Program-made: the position numbers and the translations under genes
The notes under the pieces: model-generated
The model's input: the letters and a program-made list of their open reading frames with translations, nothing else
What the model was told of the DNA's origin: nothing
The model's database searches: none
Shown here: one piece after another, positions 10,146-22,129 of the stretch
How positions within the stretch are numbered: position 1 is the stretch's first letter
How the letters are laid out: every line of letters begins with the position of its first letter
From: Antedon mediterranea
Taxonomy: Eukaryota; Echinodermata; Crinoidea; Comatulida; Antedonidae
NCBI RefSeq assembly: GCF_964355755.1
Contig: NC_092675.1
Coordinates: forward strand, 28,232,912 to 28,296,911
Length of the DNA stretch: 64,000 bases
Direction of reading: 5' to 3'

Positions 10146-13100
10146 AAAAACGGAAGGAACTGGACGCCCTTGTCACAAACGGATCCCGTACAAAACTGTC
10201 CAACAACAAGAAGAAAACTATGCCTTCTCACAAAGAAGAAGGGCACGAATTGCTCCTAAATATAGAATCTGACAGCGGGTCATCGCTGGACTTAGATTTC
10301 TCTCCACCTAAAAGAACATTTGTTAGGAAGTAAGAGACGTGTTATTTAAAATGTCATTTGTTATAGAAAGAGTATTCAACAAGAAGAAGTCTTCTTTTGC
10401 CGGGACCAGGTGACTCGGCGGCGGATCGAGTACTACTGAGAGACGCTAGCCTAGGCATAGCTTAGCTAGCGATCCGACTAGTCTACTAGTTCTAGCCTAC
10501 CCCAAGTCCCGCGGTAGGCCTCGTAGGCGCCAATAACAACATTTGTTGTTATCATTTCCTCACCTAGCCTAGTATGCCTAGCTAGGCCTAGGCCCTAGGC
10601 CTATCTTTTATTTTTGTATGAAATGAATATATTTTTGTCATTTATTTGTTTGTTGGCTTCATCCGCCCACACTTTATAAAACTGTGTTTTAAAAAATGTG
10701 ATAAAATTATGTTTAAATATGCGCCCCAGATAATATAACTTATAAGTGGGCTTGAATATAATAAGATTCCCTATATTTGATGTGTAATGGAAATCTGAAG
10801 TTCAATTTGTATGTAAAAGCAGATCTTATATATTGTACTATGATGATAAACGTTTTCTTTTACTCTACCACCAGACCTAATGTTTGCAACATTTGTCTAT
10901 CTGGCTGTGTCTTAGTTTTACTTGTTGCTTCACTTATAATGTCTATTGCACTCCTTTGGATGAACTTTGATCTGAAAAATGATGTAGATGGTCTAAGGCA
11001 AAGACTGGAGCTTGGTATGTTTTGCAACTCTCTAGACTCTATGTGGTCGTTGAATAATGTGTTTGTAACTGTAATAGCCAGCATGAGGCAGACATCGCAC
11101 TTGCCTATGTTTATGAATCAAATGAATATTGGTTGTTAGCTTTAAGTTATCCTCCCACACTTTAAAATCAAATTCATCAGTAGGTGTTTTGTTTTATAAT
11201 GAAAAATGTATGTTAGAAGCTTTTTTAAAACCATAACTAGTACCGGTAATAATATTTTAAAGGATAAAATGGAAAAAATATAATAATGGTGAAGAAAACA
11301 TATTTTTTACTATATTCCAAATTCAAACTTCCTACTAACTAAAAACACTAAATATACTTGCTCAATTTAAATATTATTCTTCAACATGTTTATGTTTGAT
11401 TTGGGTACTGTATATACCTGTTATATAAGGTCACATACAAGGTCATGCTGTTTATGTCTGAAACAACACATGTAATTTGTCAAAAGAAAGATAAATGTGC
11501 ACGTTATTTGAAATACGATATAAAGTAAAATGTATTATATAAGGTAAAGTAATAATTTTAAGTTTTAATTGATAATTAATATACATTATTATTATTTGTA
11601 GTTAGTGGTTTAAACTTAATATAACTTATTATATATTGTTTAAACTTACTGTATATATTGTTTAAACTTATTATATATTGTTTAAACTTATTTACAGTAT
11701 TATAGTTTAACTGTAGGAAAGACCATTTAAAATAATGTTTAATGTAATATCTCGTACAGTAGGCTTACTTAGATTTCTCATAAAACAAAATTGAAACATT
11801 TCAGTTCTTTTATTGCTATTATAAAATAAGAGCAATAAAAAGCTCAGAATCATATTTAATGTTACAATTGTTTGTACAGTATATACATTGAATTTGAATG
11901 GTAAATGCATTATAGCATACAAAAGTGATTCTGTGACTCATTGAGTTTGTATTACTATACAATTTATACAATAAGTGTTTTCAGTTTTATAGGTAAATGT
12001 ATAATTTAAGTGAATCTTTATCAACTACTAAATTATGCATTAATTAATGTTTATTTTGAATAATTAATTATACTATTGTAATAATTCACCATGGTCCAGG
12101 CATACCATGATCTATATTTTATCATGGTATACACTTACCATATTGCGGCCACCGGTGATCCGTTTAAAATAGGGAAACCAAGCATATCCAGGAATGTACT
12201 ATAAAGCTCTGTCTACCCTATCAAACTAGTTTGACAACAAAAGTGTGATGTATCTAAATATGGTAGTGATATGCCCAAATATGGTAGTGATATTACATCC
12301 CTATGTCCATATTTGGGACATTATTGTCACATAAAGTTAGTGATAGTGTAGACCAGGCTTAATGTTTATGAAAGTACATTTTTTGTTGTCATCAAACATG
12401 GGGGACAAGGCATATCTCTCCTTCCTACAACTACAAGATCTGTGCATATTTAGTGCATGCAGAAATAAAATGATAAACTGCATGTTTTTAGGGATACTGG
12501 TGAAAATATAATAATGCAAATAGTTATGATATTTTATTTTATTATTTAGTTGAGAAAGAAAGCAGCACATCCAAATCACAGCTAGATTCGTCAGGCGCAT
12601 TAATTAATGGACTGGAGAAGAACATTAATGATAGTCGGAATAAATTAAAAGAGAATGTTGAGAGGCTGGACATGAAATTGGTAGAAGTTAACAATAAGGT
12701 TGGTCCTTTTTCCTTTAATTCTACGAAGTAAATCAATCTTCTTTTTTTAAAAATCTCTTTTGGTTCATAGAAAGTAAAATTATATAAATGAATTCAAAAT
12801 AAAAAAAGACTATACTGATTACCACTACTCATCTCAGGATGGCATTCAACCTGGAGAGCATCTTTAACTTATATAAGACGTTGTCTATAATCGTTGAGAC
12901 TAAAACATTTTTTACTTGAATTGAGTCTACACATCTGGCCATAACCGGTTAGTGGCGGTTTCATCACTGTTGGTTGTGAACAAAATAAAATAAAAATATC
13001 GATTTTCTATTAAATTGTTTAGCTTGGGATTATTATTGTTATATAATATATATATTTTTGTATTGTAGATAGTAGAACTTAATACTACATCACTAGCATT

Positions 13101-16100
13101 GAAGAATAAAGTACAAGCATTGCTGACACCGAAACAAGCAGTAGCTGCTGATGACCCACAATTGCAGAAGGTAGAAACTTTTTTTTTTTTTGGATTGCTT
13201 GCATTTTGAAATGAGAAGTCTAAAAACCTGAATAAAACGCCTTTTTGTGATATTTAGTTATCACCAGATTTTAGATCGAAGTGTCACATCACTTTCGTAC
13301 GGTATAATGACGAGCATTCATTGCCTGAATGGCAGCTGGATAAAAGCTGTTACAAAACATTTGTACAAGTAATGATGGACCGGTAACATCTACCGCTACG
13401 TAAAACCACAAATACTTTTTTTTTATGTGTATTATTGTAGGTTGTTGCTGGTTTGGGTAGTGAAGTTGAAGAATTGAAAGGTACAGTACAAGTTGTACAG
13501 AGTAGTCAAAAACAGCAACATGAAGACATTCAGTCCCTGAGCAAGAATGTAGCAGATCTGCAGGTAAGATGATTGCATAAGCCGTACCAAAACTACCATA
13601 TCTAATGTCTATAAAAATGGATGTGGCTATCTCCGCGCTCAACCATTCGTGTATAAAGTTTTATATGGGCATGGTCGACTGTAGATGTAATTTAGTATTT
13701 TCTATTTGTACGGATGGCCGTGCTCGATAGTCAAAAATTTGAGGTGGTGGCAATCATTGGTCCTTATAACCAATGTTAACCTATCTGTAAGGTTGATCAT
13801 GCTTAAATCGGTCGTATAATAGGGAACTAGATGCCCAGTCAACTGTGCCAATAGAAATGTTTACATTAGACACACGGTCTACCATACCGATAGAAAATAG
13901 TAAATTATAATGGCCAGTTTCTATAACCACACTGAATATTCTGGAAGTGGTTATAAAAGAATGTGAGAAGAAACATGGTCATGAATATAACTGCATGCCT
14001 CTATGCTATGATTACATACTTAACATTATATATTCATAGATAATTTGCATGTTAATCGACTATTTACTTTTCTTAACTATATAGTCAAGAAAGATAAAAT
14101 TGAATTAATATACCTCCTTGTATATTTCATGTTGCATACTAAATATATGATGTAATGTGGCATAAAATAATGCAAACATTGTGAAAAATGTCCTTGTTGT
14201 ACATATAAGTGGAATTGTTAATTGGTGGTTAAAGTCTTCATATGGCCAGTTGAATTAAAAAAGTTGTATGGCTTTAAAGATATTACTGCATCTTTTAAAA
14301 AAATAGCGGGGTTACCCGGTATACCGCTCCATTTCCGCCCTTGTTTAAAAAAAAGAAAGAAAGCCGTTTGGTGGAAGCTCAACACAAAGGGAAGCTTGGG
14401 GAGATGAAAGTTGTTCTTCACACCTGTGCCAAATTCAGCCCATTTAAGACACAGATTATTTCCCCACATTTAAATGCTTGGCTACCAACTTTGTTTGACA
14501 AAAATGTGTGATGTGCCTAAATATGGTAGTGATGTGCCTAAATATGGTAGTAACATGACATCATCGTGTCCATATATGGGTACATCACATTTGTTGATCA
14601 TATAGTTAGAGCTTAAGACTTTGTTTATGTACTGTACACAGTCTTCTGTGTGTATGTTCTAATGTAGAACATTAATTACTTTTGTTTATTACCAGTCTTT
14701 GGTAATACTCTTTAAAATCACAATCACCAATCACAGCTGACCAATTGATTGCATCCCTAGGTTAATGAAACTTTCTTGAACCAGTCAACCATAGCGGTAA
14801 GAAGTAGAATTAACAAATTATGAAAACTCTTAATTTGACATTTAATTTCTCAACCTTATCTTTTTGAATTCTATAAAATGCATGATAAAATGTCTCTTGG
14901 AAGAGTTGTGTAAAACTGTTGGGTTTTCTATGTTTTTTTTCTGTTTAAGTTTTTACTGTATTAATAATTTAAATTTAATTAATTATTTTGATGATGTCTC
15001 TCGGATAAAATCATTTTCTTATTCTTACTGCATGTTTTTGTAGACTGGTAGATTACATTATTTTACAGTAAAGATTACTCTATTACTCGGACTGGTGAAT
15101 GGGTTAGGAAAATGTATGTGTTATTCATGCCTATTCAGGATTCTTTTTTGAAGTTTTGTTCCTCTTCATAAAGATGTAACTCAGAAACTGAACAAAATAC
15201 TTGGCAAATGGAGGGCGGGCTATTTAATATTTTGTCCCGTATTTTACAGATTACTTTTCTTTTATGTGAAGCGCATAGAGGCTTTTGCATTATGCGCTTA
15301 AAAAGTGTATTATTATTATAATCTTTAATAAGCAGCAATATATCGATTTTCCTGAAAGAAAGGTTATGCATATAAATTTAAAGTATGATGATGTACTCGG
15401 AAAATGCATTTGAAGAATTTTTCTTTGTATAAAAATCAAGAATAGAAACATGGAGTTAACAGTCCTATTAAAAGATTACTATAATAAATTATGAAAACTA
15501 AAGTCAGTACAAAGGCACATGCAATAGTATTAGTAGTAATATTAATTAATCTGTTATACTTTTATCTTCTCGGATAAGTACTATAAACCATAGGTCCAGT
15601 GTACAAATTTAGCTCATGTGTTCTTTCGAGATGAGTAGGGGCTGACCCCGGTGTACTAGTACATCAAAGCCCACTGATCATAACTGGCCCCTCTGGGAGA
15701 CCAGTCTTTGACTGAACAGTTTAAATAAATAACTAAATGAATGATAACAAACAAACCTTTTGATTTCAGAGTACTGTAGCATCCATGACTCAGGCATCAC
15801 ATGAACAAGGAACCTCAGCACCGCCTCTGGTGCACCCATCAGCTATACCTGCTTCTAATGCCAGTGTTACCAAGGCTTCTAACAACACCCAACAGCCTGA
15901 TGCAGTTGTTGCAGATTATTTTGAGCAGGTTAGTAGAATTACATTTATAATATGTTTTCCTTTAGATTGTCATTGTTTGTATAATGTAGTATTAACATTA
16001 GCAAGGATTCAAGGGTCACTTGCTCCATGGTTCTGGACGAGTCTTCTCGGATAAGGACTATGAACTGTAGGTCCAGTGCACACAAAATGCCATGTGTACT

Positions 16101-19100
16101 TTAAGACCTAGTACATCTTTCGAGACGAGTACTAGCTCACATAGCCAGTAGTTTTCAGCATTAACATAAGGGAGCATTAGGGAAGAAGAATGTTGTTGAA
16201 AAGGTGTAACATCCAATTCCATTAGTGCTATTGTTATATATGGCGCTATATACTGTATATCGCCATTATTATTATTATTACATATGATTTTACAAGATTT
16301 ATCAATTAAATAATTAATTATACTTTTATTTTTGCAGGAATTAAGAAAATTGTCCAGTGTTATAGGCGCATTAAATGCATCGTTATTTACCGTTGAGCAA
16401 CAGCAGACAGACTTCTCAGAGCGGTTGAACCTTATTTCAAGCAGTATCCCATTGGGAGTACAAACTGCTAACAGTACTGTGAATTTGATAGACATACTGA
16501 AACTGCAATCAGATGTTAAATCACTGGTAATGTTAATTATATCATCATTAATAGCTGCATTAGAAATGCTAGCATTTAAGTTATTCATTTTTGATTCATC
16601 TTTTTTTTTTTCGGAATACCATGATTACACAGTCTATTTCGTGCCTGCTTACCTGGATAAACCGACAATATACCCCACTCTCTCCGATAGGGGTGCTAAA
16701 CGGATTTTCCTTTTTTCGTAATTGTATCCTATCTTCGGATAGTGAGGGCTATATTGTTGGTTTATCCAGGTAAGCAGCACTCATAGACTACCAACACCAC
16801 TGTTGGTTTGTGTAATATATCCATACCATATAAAGAAGGTTAACATAAGAAATCACTGTACACACTTAAAAAAAAGAGTTGAGGTTGTACAGGATAACAG
16901 ACAAAATATATATATAAAGTCAACTCAAGGCATTCCACTGTATATGCATTCTTGATGCATTAAAGAACCTGGCGATTAGTGGCCATGATCAAAGAATTAA
17001 CACTTGCGTTCACACAATTTTTTAATGAACTCATCAAATGATGCATGTATTTAACTTGTCTAGTAAAATATGGTTCCCAGTTGACTTCCAATGCCTCTAC
17101 TATTTATTACTGTATTATTACACTAATATTTGTGTGACACATGTGTGATAATAACTGTTGTGCACATGGAGGTAATGGTTACCCATTTGTTTCCAATTCC
17201 CTTTCCTATTATTACACTCACAGATATTGTTTTTTAATTTCTTAGATGGCCCATGTTGGTAATGAAAACAGCAGTTTATCAACTGGTGATTCCAATGCCC
17301 ATGATGTTATGATGATGCATGCTCAGATTGCTGTGCTACAGTTAACAGTGGATACTTTGACGGACAAAGTGAAGCAGGTATGTGACTATATGTTTAAACA
17401 CTCCCTGTCTGAACAATAATCCTTGTAGAATATTTGAGAGGATGTAGTTTTCACACAAAGTGACAAAATAACTGTATGTGTCTTGCAGTTAAACACTTCC
17501 AGTCTGAACAATCATTCTTATGTAGAATATTTGAGATGATGTACTTTTCACACAAAGTAACACAATATAATTTGTTTCTTGCAGTTAAACACTCCCAGTC
17601 TGAACAATAATCTACTGAACATGAATACAACGCTAGGCATTCAGACAATCATGACCAATTCATTGAACCATTTTAAAGAAGAGAATATCCAGAATCTAAA
17701 CGATGTAAAGTTTACCCTCAGTCAAGTACAAATGAAAACAGAGAATCACCAAGAATCTATTGATGCTCTGCAGCGCCAACTACAAGACATGCATAGACTT
17801 TTGTTAGATATTATTAACAATTCAAATACCCCAGGTTAGTATACAAATAATGTTTATGATTTGAATTATTGGAAGATTATTTCATGAGTTTACCATTAAA
17901 TAGGATGTGAGGCTTTCAATCAGTGAAATATCCTCACCATTCATTAAATGTAAAAAAATGTGTTTATAACATGCTTACTGTTTTTAACCAATTAATATCC
18001 ACCATTTCCAACTTAAATAAATGTCGAAGAAAGGGTAAGCTCTGTCTACACTATCAAACTTTATGTGACAAAAAAAATGTGATGTTCCCATATATGGACA
18101 TGATGATGTCATATCACTACCATATTTGGGCATATCACTACCATATTTGGACACATCAAATTAGTTTGATAGTGTAGACAGAGCTCAAAACTGTTGTACT
18201 GCAACTTTTTATTACTGCAAACTATTATCAAAAATAAACTGGCATTGGGTAAAAAAATTAGGTTTCAACCATTTTTTGTTTCACTTAAAGAAATACTAGC
18301 CCCCTGTGGCTAGTACAAAGCACATTGGACGGCCGGTCTATGAACTCAACACATTGTTTCATTGTCTTACACAGTTTCAGTAACAAATAAAACCATTGTT
18401 ACATCAGCCCCACCACCAGTGAATCCAACAAACGCAGTAACACCAACCATGCAGCCTCCTACTGAAAGTCTGCCTGGCGCTACAGAACTTGGAGATACAC
18501 TGTACCCAACAACACCAACGCAGGCTGTGAATGACACGTTTCAAGACTTGTTGCCACCACCTTATGGCTATCTTGAACTGCCAGGGGTTAATAGTATTGA
18601 AGGTAAAGGGTTTACAGAATATTTATTTTATACTAACTCATGGTATCTTTTATTTCCAAAAAATATGGAAATGCTAATGTTAACCCATAATAATTCTTTT
18701 CTAAAAATATGTAGTGTGTGAAAGAATTTAAAACAAAATTTAAAAACCTTGATAATAGAATTATGCAGAGCAAGGCTATCAGCTAGCCATATGCAAAGAA
18801 TACATTGGAACCTCTATTATGGGACATCTTTCAGCCCAACAAAATATCCTCTTAACAAGGGTTGGCTATAGTGTTTAAATGCTAGAAAGTGTCCCCTGAA
18901 TGGGGGGAACCAGAAGAGGGGCTCTACTGTGTTTGTTTAATTTTACTGTATCAAAAAACATTATTTTGAATGATTGTTTTTAATTTAGATGTAAAAGCTC
19001 GCTTCAGAATCTGGAATATGGAACGAGGATATGTAACATTTGAAGAAATGGAAAATTTCTTAGGACCAGGTTTTAAAGGAACATCTCAGCTTGAGCAGTT

Positions 19101-19230
19101 TGACTACGATCGCAATTCACAGTTGAATGAAGAAGAAATTGTGGAAGCTTTTGGTTTTCAGGATGTGCACAACCGAAGGAGATTTCAAGAAGGCCCTCCA
19201 ATCACCACCCCAGCGCCAGGTGGTGTATAG
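10142..19230 (+). CDS. EFCAB14: EFCAB14-like coiled-coil EF-hand membrane protein, complete (module B form)
   Basis: Exons: 10142-10329, 10875-11014, 12550-12698, 13069-13170, 13441-13563, 14761-14796, 15770-15928, 16338-16526, 17246-17377, 17585-17834, 18375-18602, 18989-19230. All are GT-AG with agreeing phases, giving 645 residues (human about 495). The N-terminus MKKRKEL(D/N)AL is nearly identical to human EFCAB14, and a Ser/Asp-rich segment follows. A membrane helix spans about 71-92, so type II topology is expected. Residues 100-490 are a long coiled coil, longer than in vertebrates, with a Thr/Pro-rich linker at 491-556. After ELPGVNSIE comes an EF-hand pair: the first is degenerate (574-587); the second has a full loop, DYDRNSQLNEEE (604-615). 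The family's role is poorly known. A second N-terminal exon pair lies upstream at 6160 and 7833. Confidence 0.94.
10430..10612. other. CTAG/CCTAGG-rich palindromic stretch after EFCAB14 exon 1
   Basis: In about 180 bases the words CTAG, CCTAGG, GCTAGC and AGGCCTA occur many times (GCTAGCCTAGGCATAG, GCCTAGCTAGGCCTAGG). The GC content is higher than in the surroundings. It starts about 100 bases after a first exon, where a promoter-proximal element would lie, but no known site is recognised. Confidence 0.45.
11015..12549. other. EFCAB14 intron with AT-rich short tandem repeat
   Basis: The intron between the membrane exon and the first shared exon. At about 11608-11705 the words TGTTTAAACTTA and TTATATATTG repeat at 20-30-base spacing. 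A MITE family 1 copy lies at 12203-12362. Nothing else can be supported. Confidence 0.6.
12203..12362. mobile_element. MITE family 1, copy 4 (EFCAB14 intron)
   Basis: Left AAAGCTCTGTCTACCCTATC, right GATAGTGTAGACCAGGCTTA. The centre has AAATATGGTAGTGATATG twice, so this copy carries a doubled inner motif. Confidence 0.85.
12765..12935. repeat. Interspersed repeat, inverted partner at 22130-22285
   Basis: The stretch contains AGAAAGTAAAATTATATAAA, CTCATCTCAGGATGGCATTC, TTATATAAGACGTTGTCTAT and AATCGTTGAGACTA. The reverse complement of the same series, in order, occurs at 22130-22285. The family is not recognised. Confidence 0.75.
14475..14615. mobile_element. MITE family 1, copy 5, decayed ends
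   Basis: The inner part is well preserved (GTGATGTGCCTAAATATGG twice, then TGTCCATATATGGG and CATCACAT). The terminal repeats are mostly mutated; the right end reads TTAGAGCTTAAG. Confidence 0.7.
15565..15740 (+). repeat. SINE-like repeat, 'ATCTTTCGAGACGAGTAGGG' family
   Basis: Order of words: TTCTCGGATAAG, GGTCCAGTGTACA, CTTTCGAGATGAGTAGGGG, CCCCGGTGTACTAGTACA, CTGATCATAACTGGCCCC, TGGGAGACCAGT, then AAATAAATAA. The same order recurs at 16030-16135 (5' part only), 24957-25060 (inverted), 33958-34050 and 60965-61030. Confidence 0.7.
16030..16135 (+). repeat. SINE-like repeat, second copy (5' part)
   Basis: Contains GTCTTCTCGGATAAGGAC, GTAGGTCCAGTGCACA, TAGTACATCTTTCGAGACGA. It ends before the CCCCGGTG part. 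It lies in the EFCAB14 intron before 16338. Confidence 0.6.
16645..16777. mobile_element. Fold-back element, ends TGCTTACCTGGATAAACC
   Basis: Left arm CTGCTTACCTGGATAAACCG (16645-16664) and right arm GGTTTATCCAGGTAAGCAG (16759-16777) are near-perfect inverted repeats. Secondary inner arms are CCCCACTCTCTCCGATAGG against CTATCTTCGGATAGTGAGGG. Spacing is about 130 bases. A single related end (GGTTTATCCAGGTAAGC then AGGCACGAAATA) lies at 51198-51227. Confidence 0.75.
17386..17584 (+). repeat. Tandem duplication of the EFCAB14 exon 10 splice acceptor region
   Basis: Two ~96-100-base units precede the exon at 17585. Each has the exon-start word TTAAACACT(C/T)CC(A/T)GTCTG, then GTAGAATATTTGAGA, then TTTTCACACAAAGTAACA and TGTTTCTTGCAG. 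A decoy acceptor ends at 17488. Splicing there would meet an in-frame TGA about 17 codons later, so only the acceptor at 17583-17584 gives the full protein. Confidence 0.88.
18037..18186. mobile_element. MITE family 1, copy 6 (EFCAB14 intron)
   Basis: Well-preserved ends: GCTCTGTCTACACTATCAAA and TTTGATAGTGTAGACAGAGC. The inner order is TGTGACAAAA, CATATATGGACATGATGATG, then ATCACTACCATATTTGG twice. This is the inverse inner orientation to copy 9. Confidence 0.92.
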
Positions 19231-19525
19231 AATTTAAGACAATCCAGAATCACTCAGTGATTTACATATTTTAACGAGATCACCACAATCCAGTGGTGTA
19301 TAGATGTCTAGGTTCACTCCCTCTAGTCACCAAGTGATGTATAGACTTTACGTTGACTAGGTCCAGCCATTACAGAGTAATCTAGTTATGTATAGACTTT
19401 ACTTTAACTAGGTCTAGTCACTACAAAATCACCCAGTGATGTATAGACTTTAAGTTGACTAGGTCATGTCACCAGAATAATCCAGTGATGTATAGACTTT
19501 AAGTTGACTAGTGATGTATAAGTTA
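19231..19525 (+). repeat. ~50-base degenerate tandem array in the EFCAB14 3' UTR
   Basis: The word GTATAG at the stop codon (19225-19230) recurs at about 19298, 19339, 19390, 19441 and 19490. From the third onward it reads GTATAGACTTTA(A/C)(G/T)TTGACTAGG, with (C)CAGTGATG before it. The array starts at the stop codon itself, so the UTR array may have grown from the coding end. Confidence 0.8.
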
Positions 19526-21674
19526 TATATGGTACAATTTTTTTTTATGGAAAACAATATTGGATATTTGTTTAAATTCTCTAGACTGCCATTGGACAGT
19601 TGAGTTTATTTTTAATTAAAAATACCCGATTCTTTCAAAGTAAATTGGATTTATCAAGCGATGAACAAAAATTATGGAGTGTTATATTATTATAGTACTG
19701 TAGTAATATAATTGATTAAGAAAACAAATTGAATATAGGTTCCAAATTAGTCTCCATTAAGAAATAATTTGTGAGTGATACTTTCATTAATCTTATTATT
19801 TATTTATATAAAAAAAACACATAAATTTAAGATATTAATTTTCATGAGATTAATCATTTTAGTTGATATGTATTTGTCGCTCATTGTATAGTGTATATAG
19901 AAAGAAGTAACTGAAGATTCCCGACAGATTTGAACATTAAATCTAATGTTCATATAAAATTATCTGTACGAGACATTAAAATGTGAATGTGGCTAAAGCT
20001 TGGTTCCCATTTGGATGTAACGAATTGACGTGCAATCACAAGCGACATTTCGAATGATCCACCTTTACTAACGCACTTGAAAGAAAAAGTCGTACAAATA
20101 ACAGGAATGGCCATGATGTTATATTACCAGTATTAATATTAATATATGATTATTAGAACAATATTTTCATACATGATATTATATGAATGATACACATTGT
20201 GTTGGGTATTTCTTTTTGTTGCACTAGTATTCTGGACAACTAGTTTTTATAACGGTAAACACACTTGTGTACCACTAACCAATAGTTTTTTGTAATCAAA
20301 ATCGGTAAAGTTATTATTTATGTTATGTACATCATATTTATTTTCATTGTATTTAAGTTTCAGAGTCAGTTGTGCGAGACATTAGGTATTTTTCAGCTAA
20401 CATACAAACCAATAAAGCGTAAAAAAACATTTGAGCATGCTCATTAACTAATTGGCATTGTGATAGTTTCCAAATTTCTGAACAATGATGATTAGTGACA
20501 TGCATAATGTAGTTGTTTATGATTGGTAGACTTCAATGCTGAATGGTCCAATAGAATTGTCCCTATTATATCATGACGGGAAAACCCTTATTTGGTGTGT
20601 ACTAGTATACTGTGTGGTTTGTCTGAATATTAGAGAAACAACGTATCACCTTTTGTACTTGTAAATTCTTAGTTTAGGTCAGTACTAATATTAGGGTTCA
20701 GGTGTAGTGCCAAATGGTCATTAAGGGAAGGGGGAGGTGGCTATCAAGGTAAATACATTGTAAGTATTTAAGTATATCCAAATATATCCATTTTGACTGT
20801 GTAAAGGGAAAATTCTTAGTACGGATAAAAAAGCAGTTAAGAACAAGGTATACAAAAAATCTCCCGGTTTGAAAATTGGATTATATTAATCACAATATAT
20901 CCTGTATATAACTTTTTGATATTGTAAGGATTAAAAATGCATTTGTATTTAATGCTGGCCCCCTGCTGCGAAACACCACGTCTTGAGTTTGTTGAAAACA
21001 CAAAGTTATTCATTCTTGTAAATTGTCAAACTTGCTAATTAAATCTATGCACATTTAGTTAACAGTAGTTTTGCTTAGAGTATTCAACAAGTTATTTTTA
21101 GAATATGATGTAATGCTTTAGGACATTCTATCCTTGCTTAAATAGAAATAATATAGTATATTTCTGTAAGTTGTTTTCTTTTAATTTTAAAAGTCTAACG
21201 TAATCTAGCCTAATCCTGGTTGCAGAAACAATGGTGAACTATAAAATATATTTGTATTAAATTTCTTTGGTTTAATTATATTGTTTTAACCTTGCTATTC
21301 ATATACCTTCCTACAACTCGTGTTATTTTTCGTTGGTAATTTCTGTCCAATAGATGTAGAGAAAATGCTATTTTAAATATGTACATTGTTTGAATTTTAT
21401 CAGTCAGCAATAAAGTGTTAATAACAGTTTTAAAAATTGAAATGTTTTGTGGTGTTATTGATAAAGATGATTAATCAATTTGATACAGATTATTTCAATG
21501 GTAAATAAAGTAATTAGGCAAATGTTTACTGTATTGTAAACACTAGTAACATTAATAGTGGAGATTGAGGCGCTCAAGAAGTGGAAAGGTGCATAATACT
21601 TTAGTAAAGATGGGAATGCCAACTGACCAGTTTGCTGTCATACCACTGAGGCTTCCCGGTAGCAATTTTTTTTT

Positions 21675-22095
21675 CTTGTAGGTAAAAATGATGCAAACAT
21701 GAATTATTCATTATTTTCTATGTGAAGGAATTACAAGATAGCTACCTACTTCCTAAATATAACATAACACTCTAAATAATCTCTTACCAAAAAGAAACTG
21801 CTCACAGGATTCGACCCAGTACATCGCCATGCAAACCCACAGTCTAAGCCATTCGACTACACAGAACACTCGACAGAAAGCGTTTGCATTAGCGAATTGT
21901 AGTCGGTCATACCTTAAGCTCTGTCTACACTATCAAACTAGTGTGATGTGCCCAAATATGGTAGTGATATGACATCATCACATTTTTTGTCACATAAAGT
22001 TTGATAGTGTGGACAGAGCTTAATGCACATTTAATAAGGTAGCAGAATATAACTAATGAATAATTCATGTTTTCTGCATCACTTACCTAAGAAAT
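21675..22095. mobile_element. Inverted-repeat element carrying a nested MITE
   Basis: TAGGTAAAAATGATGCAAAC and ATGAATTATTCATTA at about 21679-21715 are mirrored by TAATGAATAATTCATG and TGCATCACTTACCTAAG at about 22051-22093. Between them lie a decayed tRNA-like stretch (GGATTCGACCCAGTAC) near 21808 and the intact MITE family 1 copy 7. Confidence 0.6.
21916..22022. mobile_element. MITE family 1, copy 7
   Basis: Clean ends GCTCTGTCTACACTATCAAA and TTTGATAGTGTGGACAGAGC, flanked by TTAA on both sides. It is the shortest copy (about 107 bases), with one inner ATGGTAGTGATATGACATC. Confidence 0.92.
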
Positions 22096-22129
22096 ATATA
22101 TTATGAAGACTCAATTAAAGTGCAAATAT

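Larger units (their letters stand above)
13564..15769. other. EFCAB14 introns around the 36-base exon
   Basis: Two introns separated by the small exon 14761-14796. They contain MITE copy 5 (14475-14615), a GCGC-word repeat at about 15245-15320 (ATGTGAAGCGCATAGAGG then ATTATTATTATA, which resembles a SINE/LINE 3' end), and a repeat at 15565-15735. No further exons are supported. Confidence 0.55.

Noticed and set aside
16058-16588. 176-codon minus-strand frame
   Set aside because: It lies opposite the confirmed EFCAB14 exon 16338-16526 and an interspersed repeat; it is an antisense shadow.
17489-17538. Alternative EFCAB14 exon start at 17489
   Set aside because: The frame hits TGA after about 17 codons, so it is treated as a decoy acceptor rather than a coding exon.
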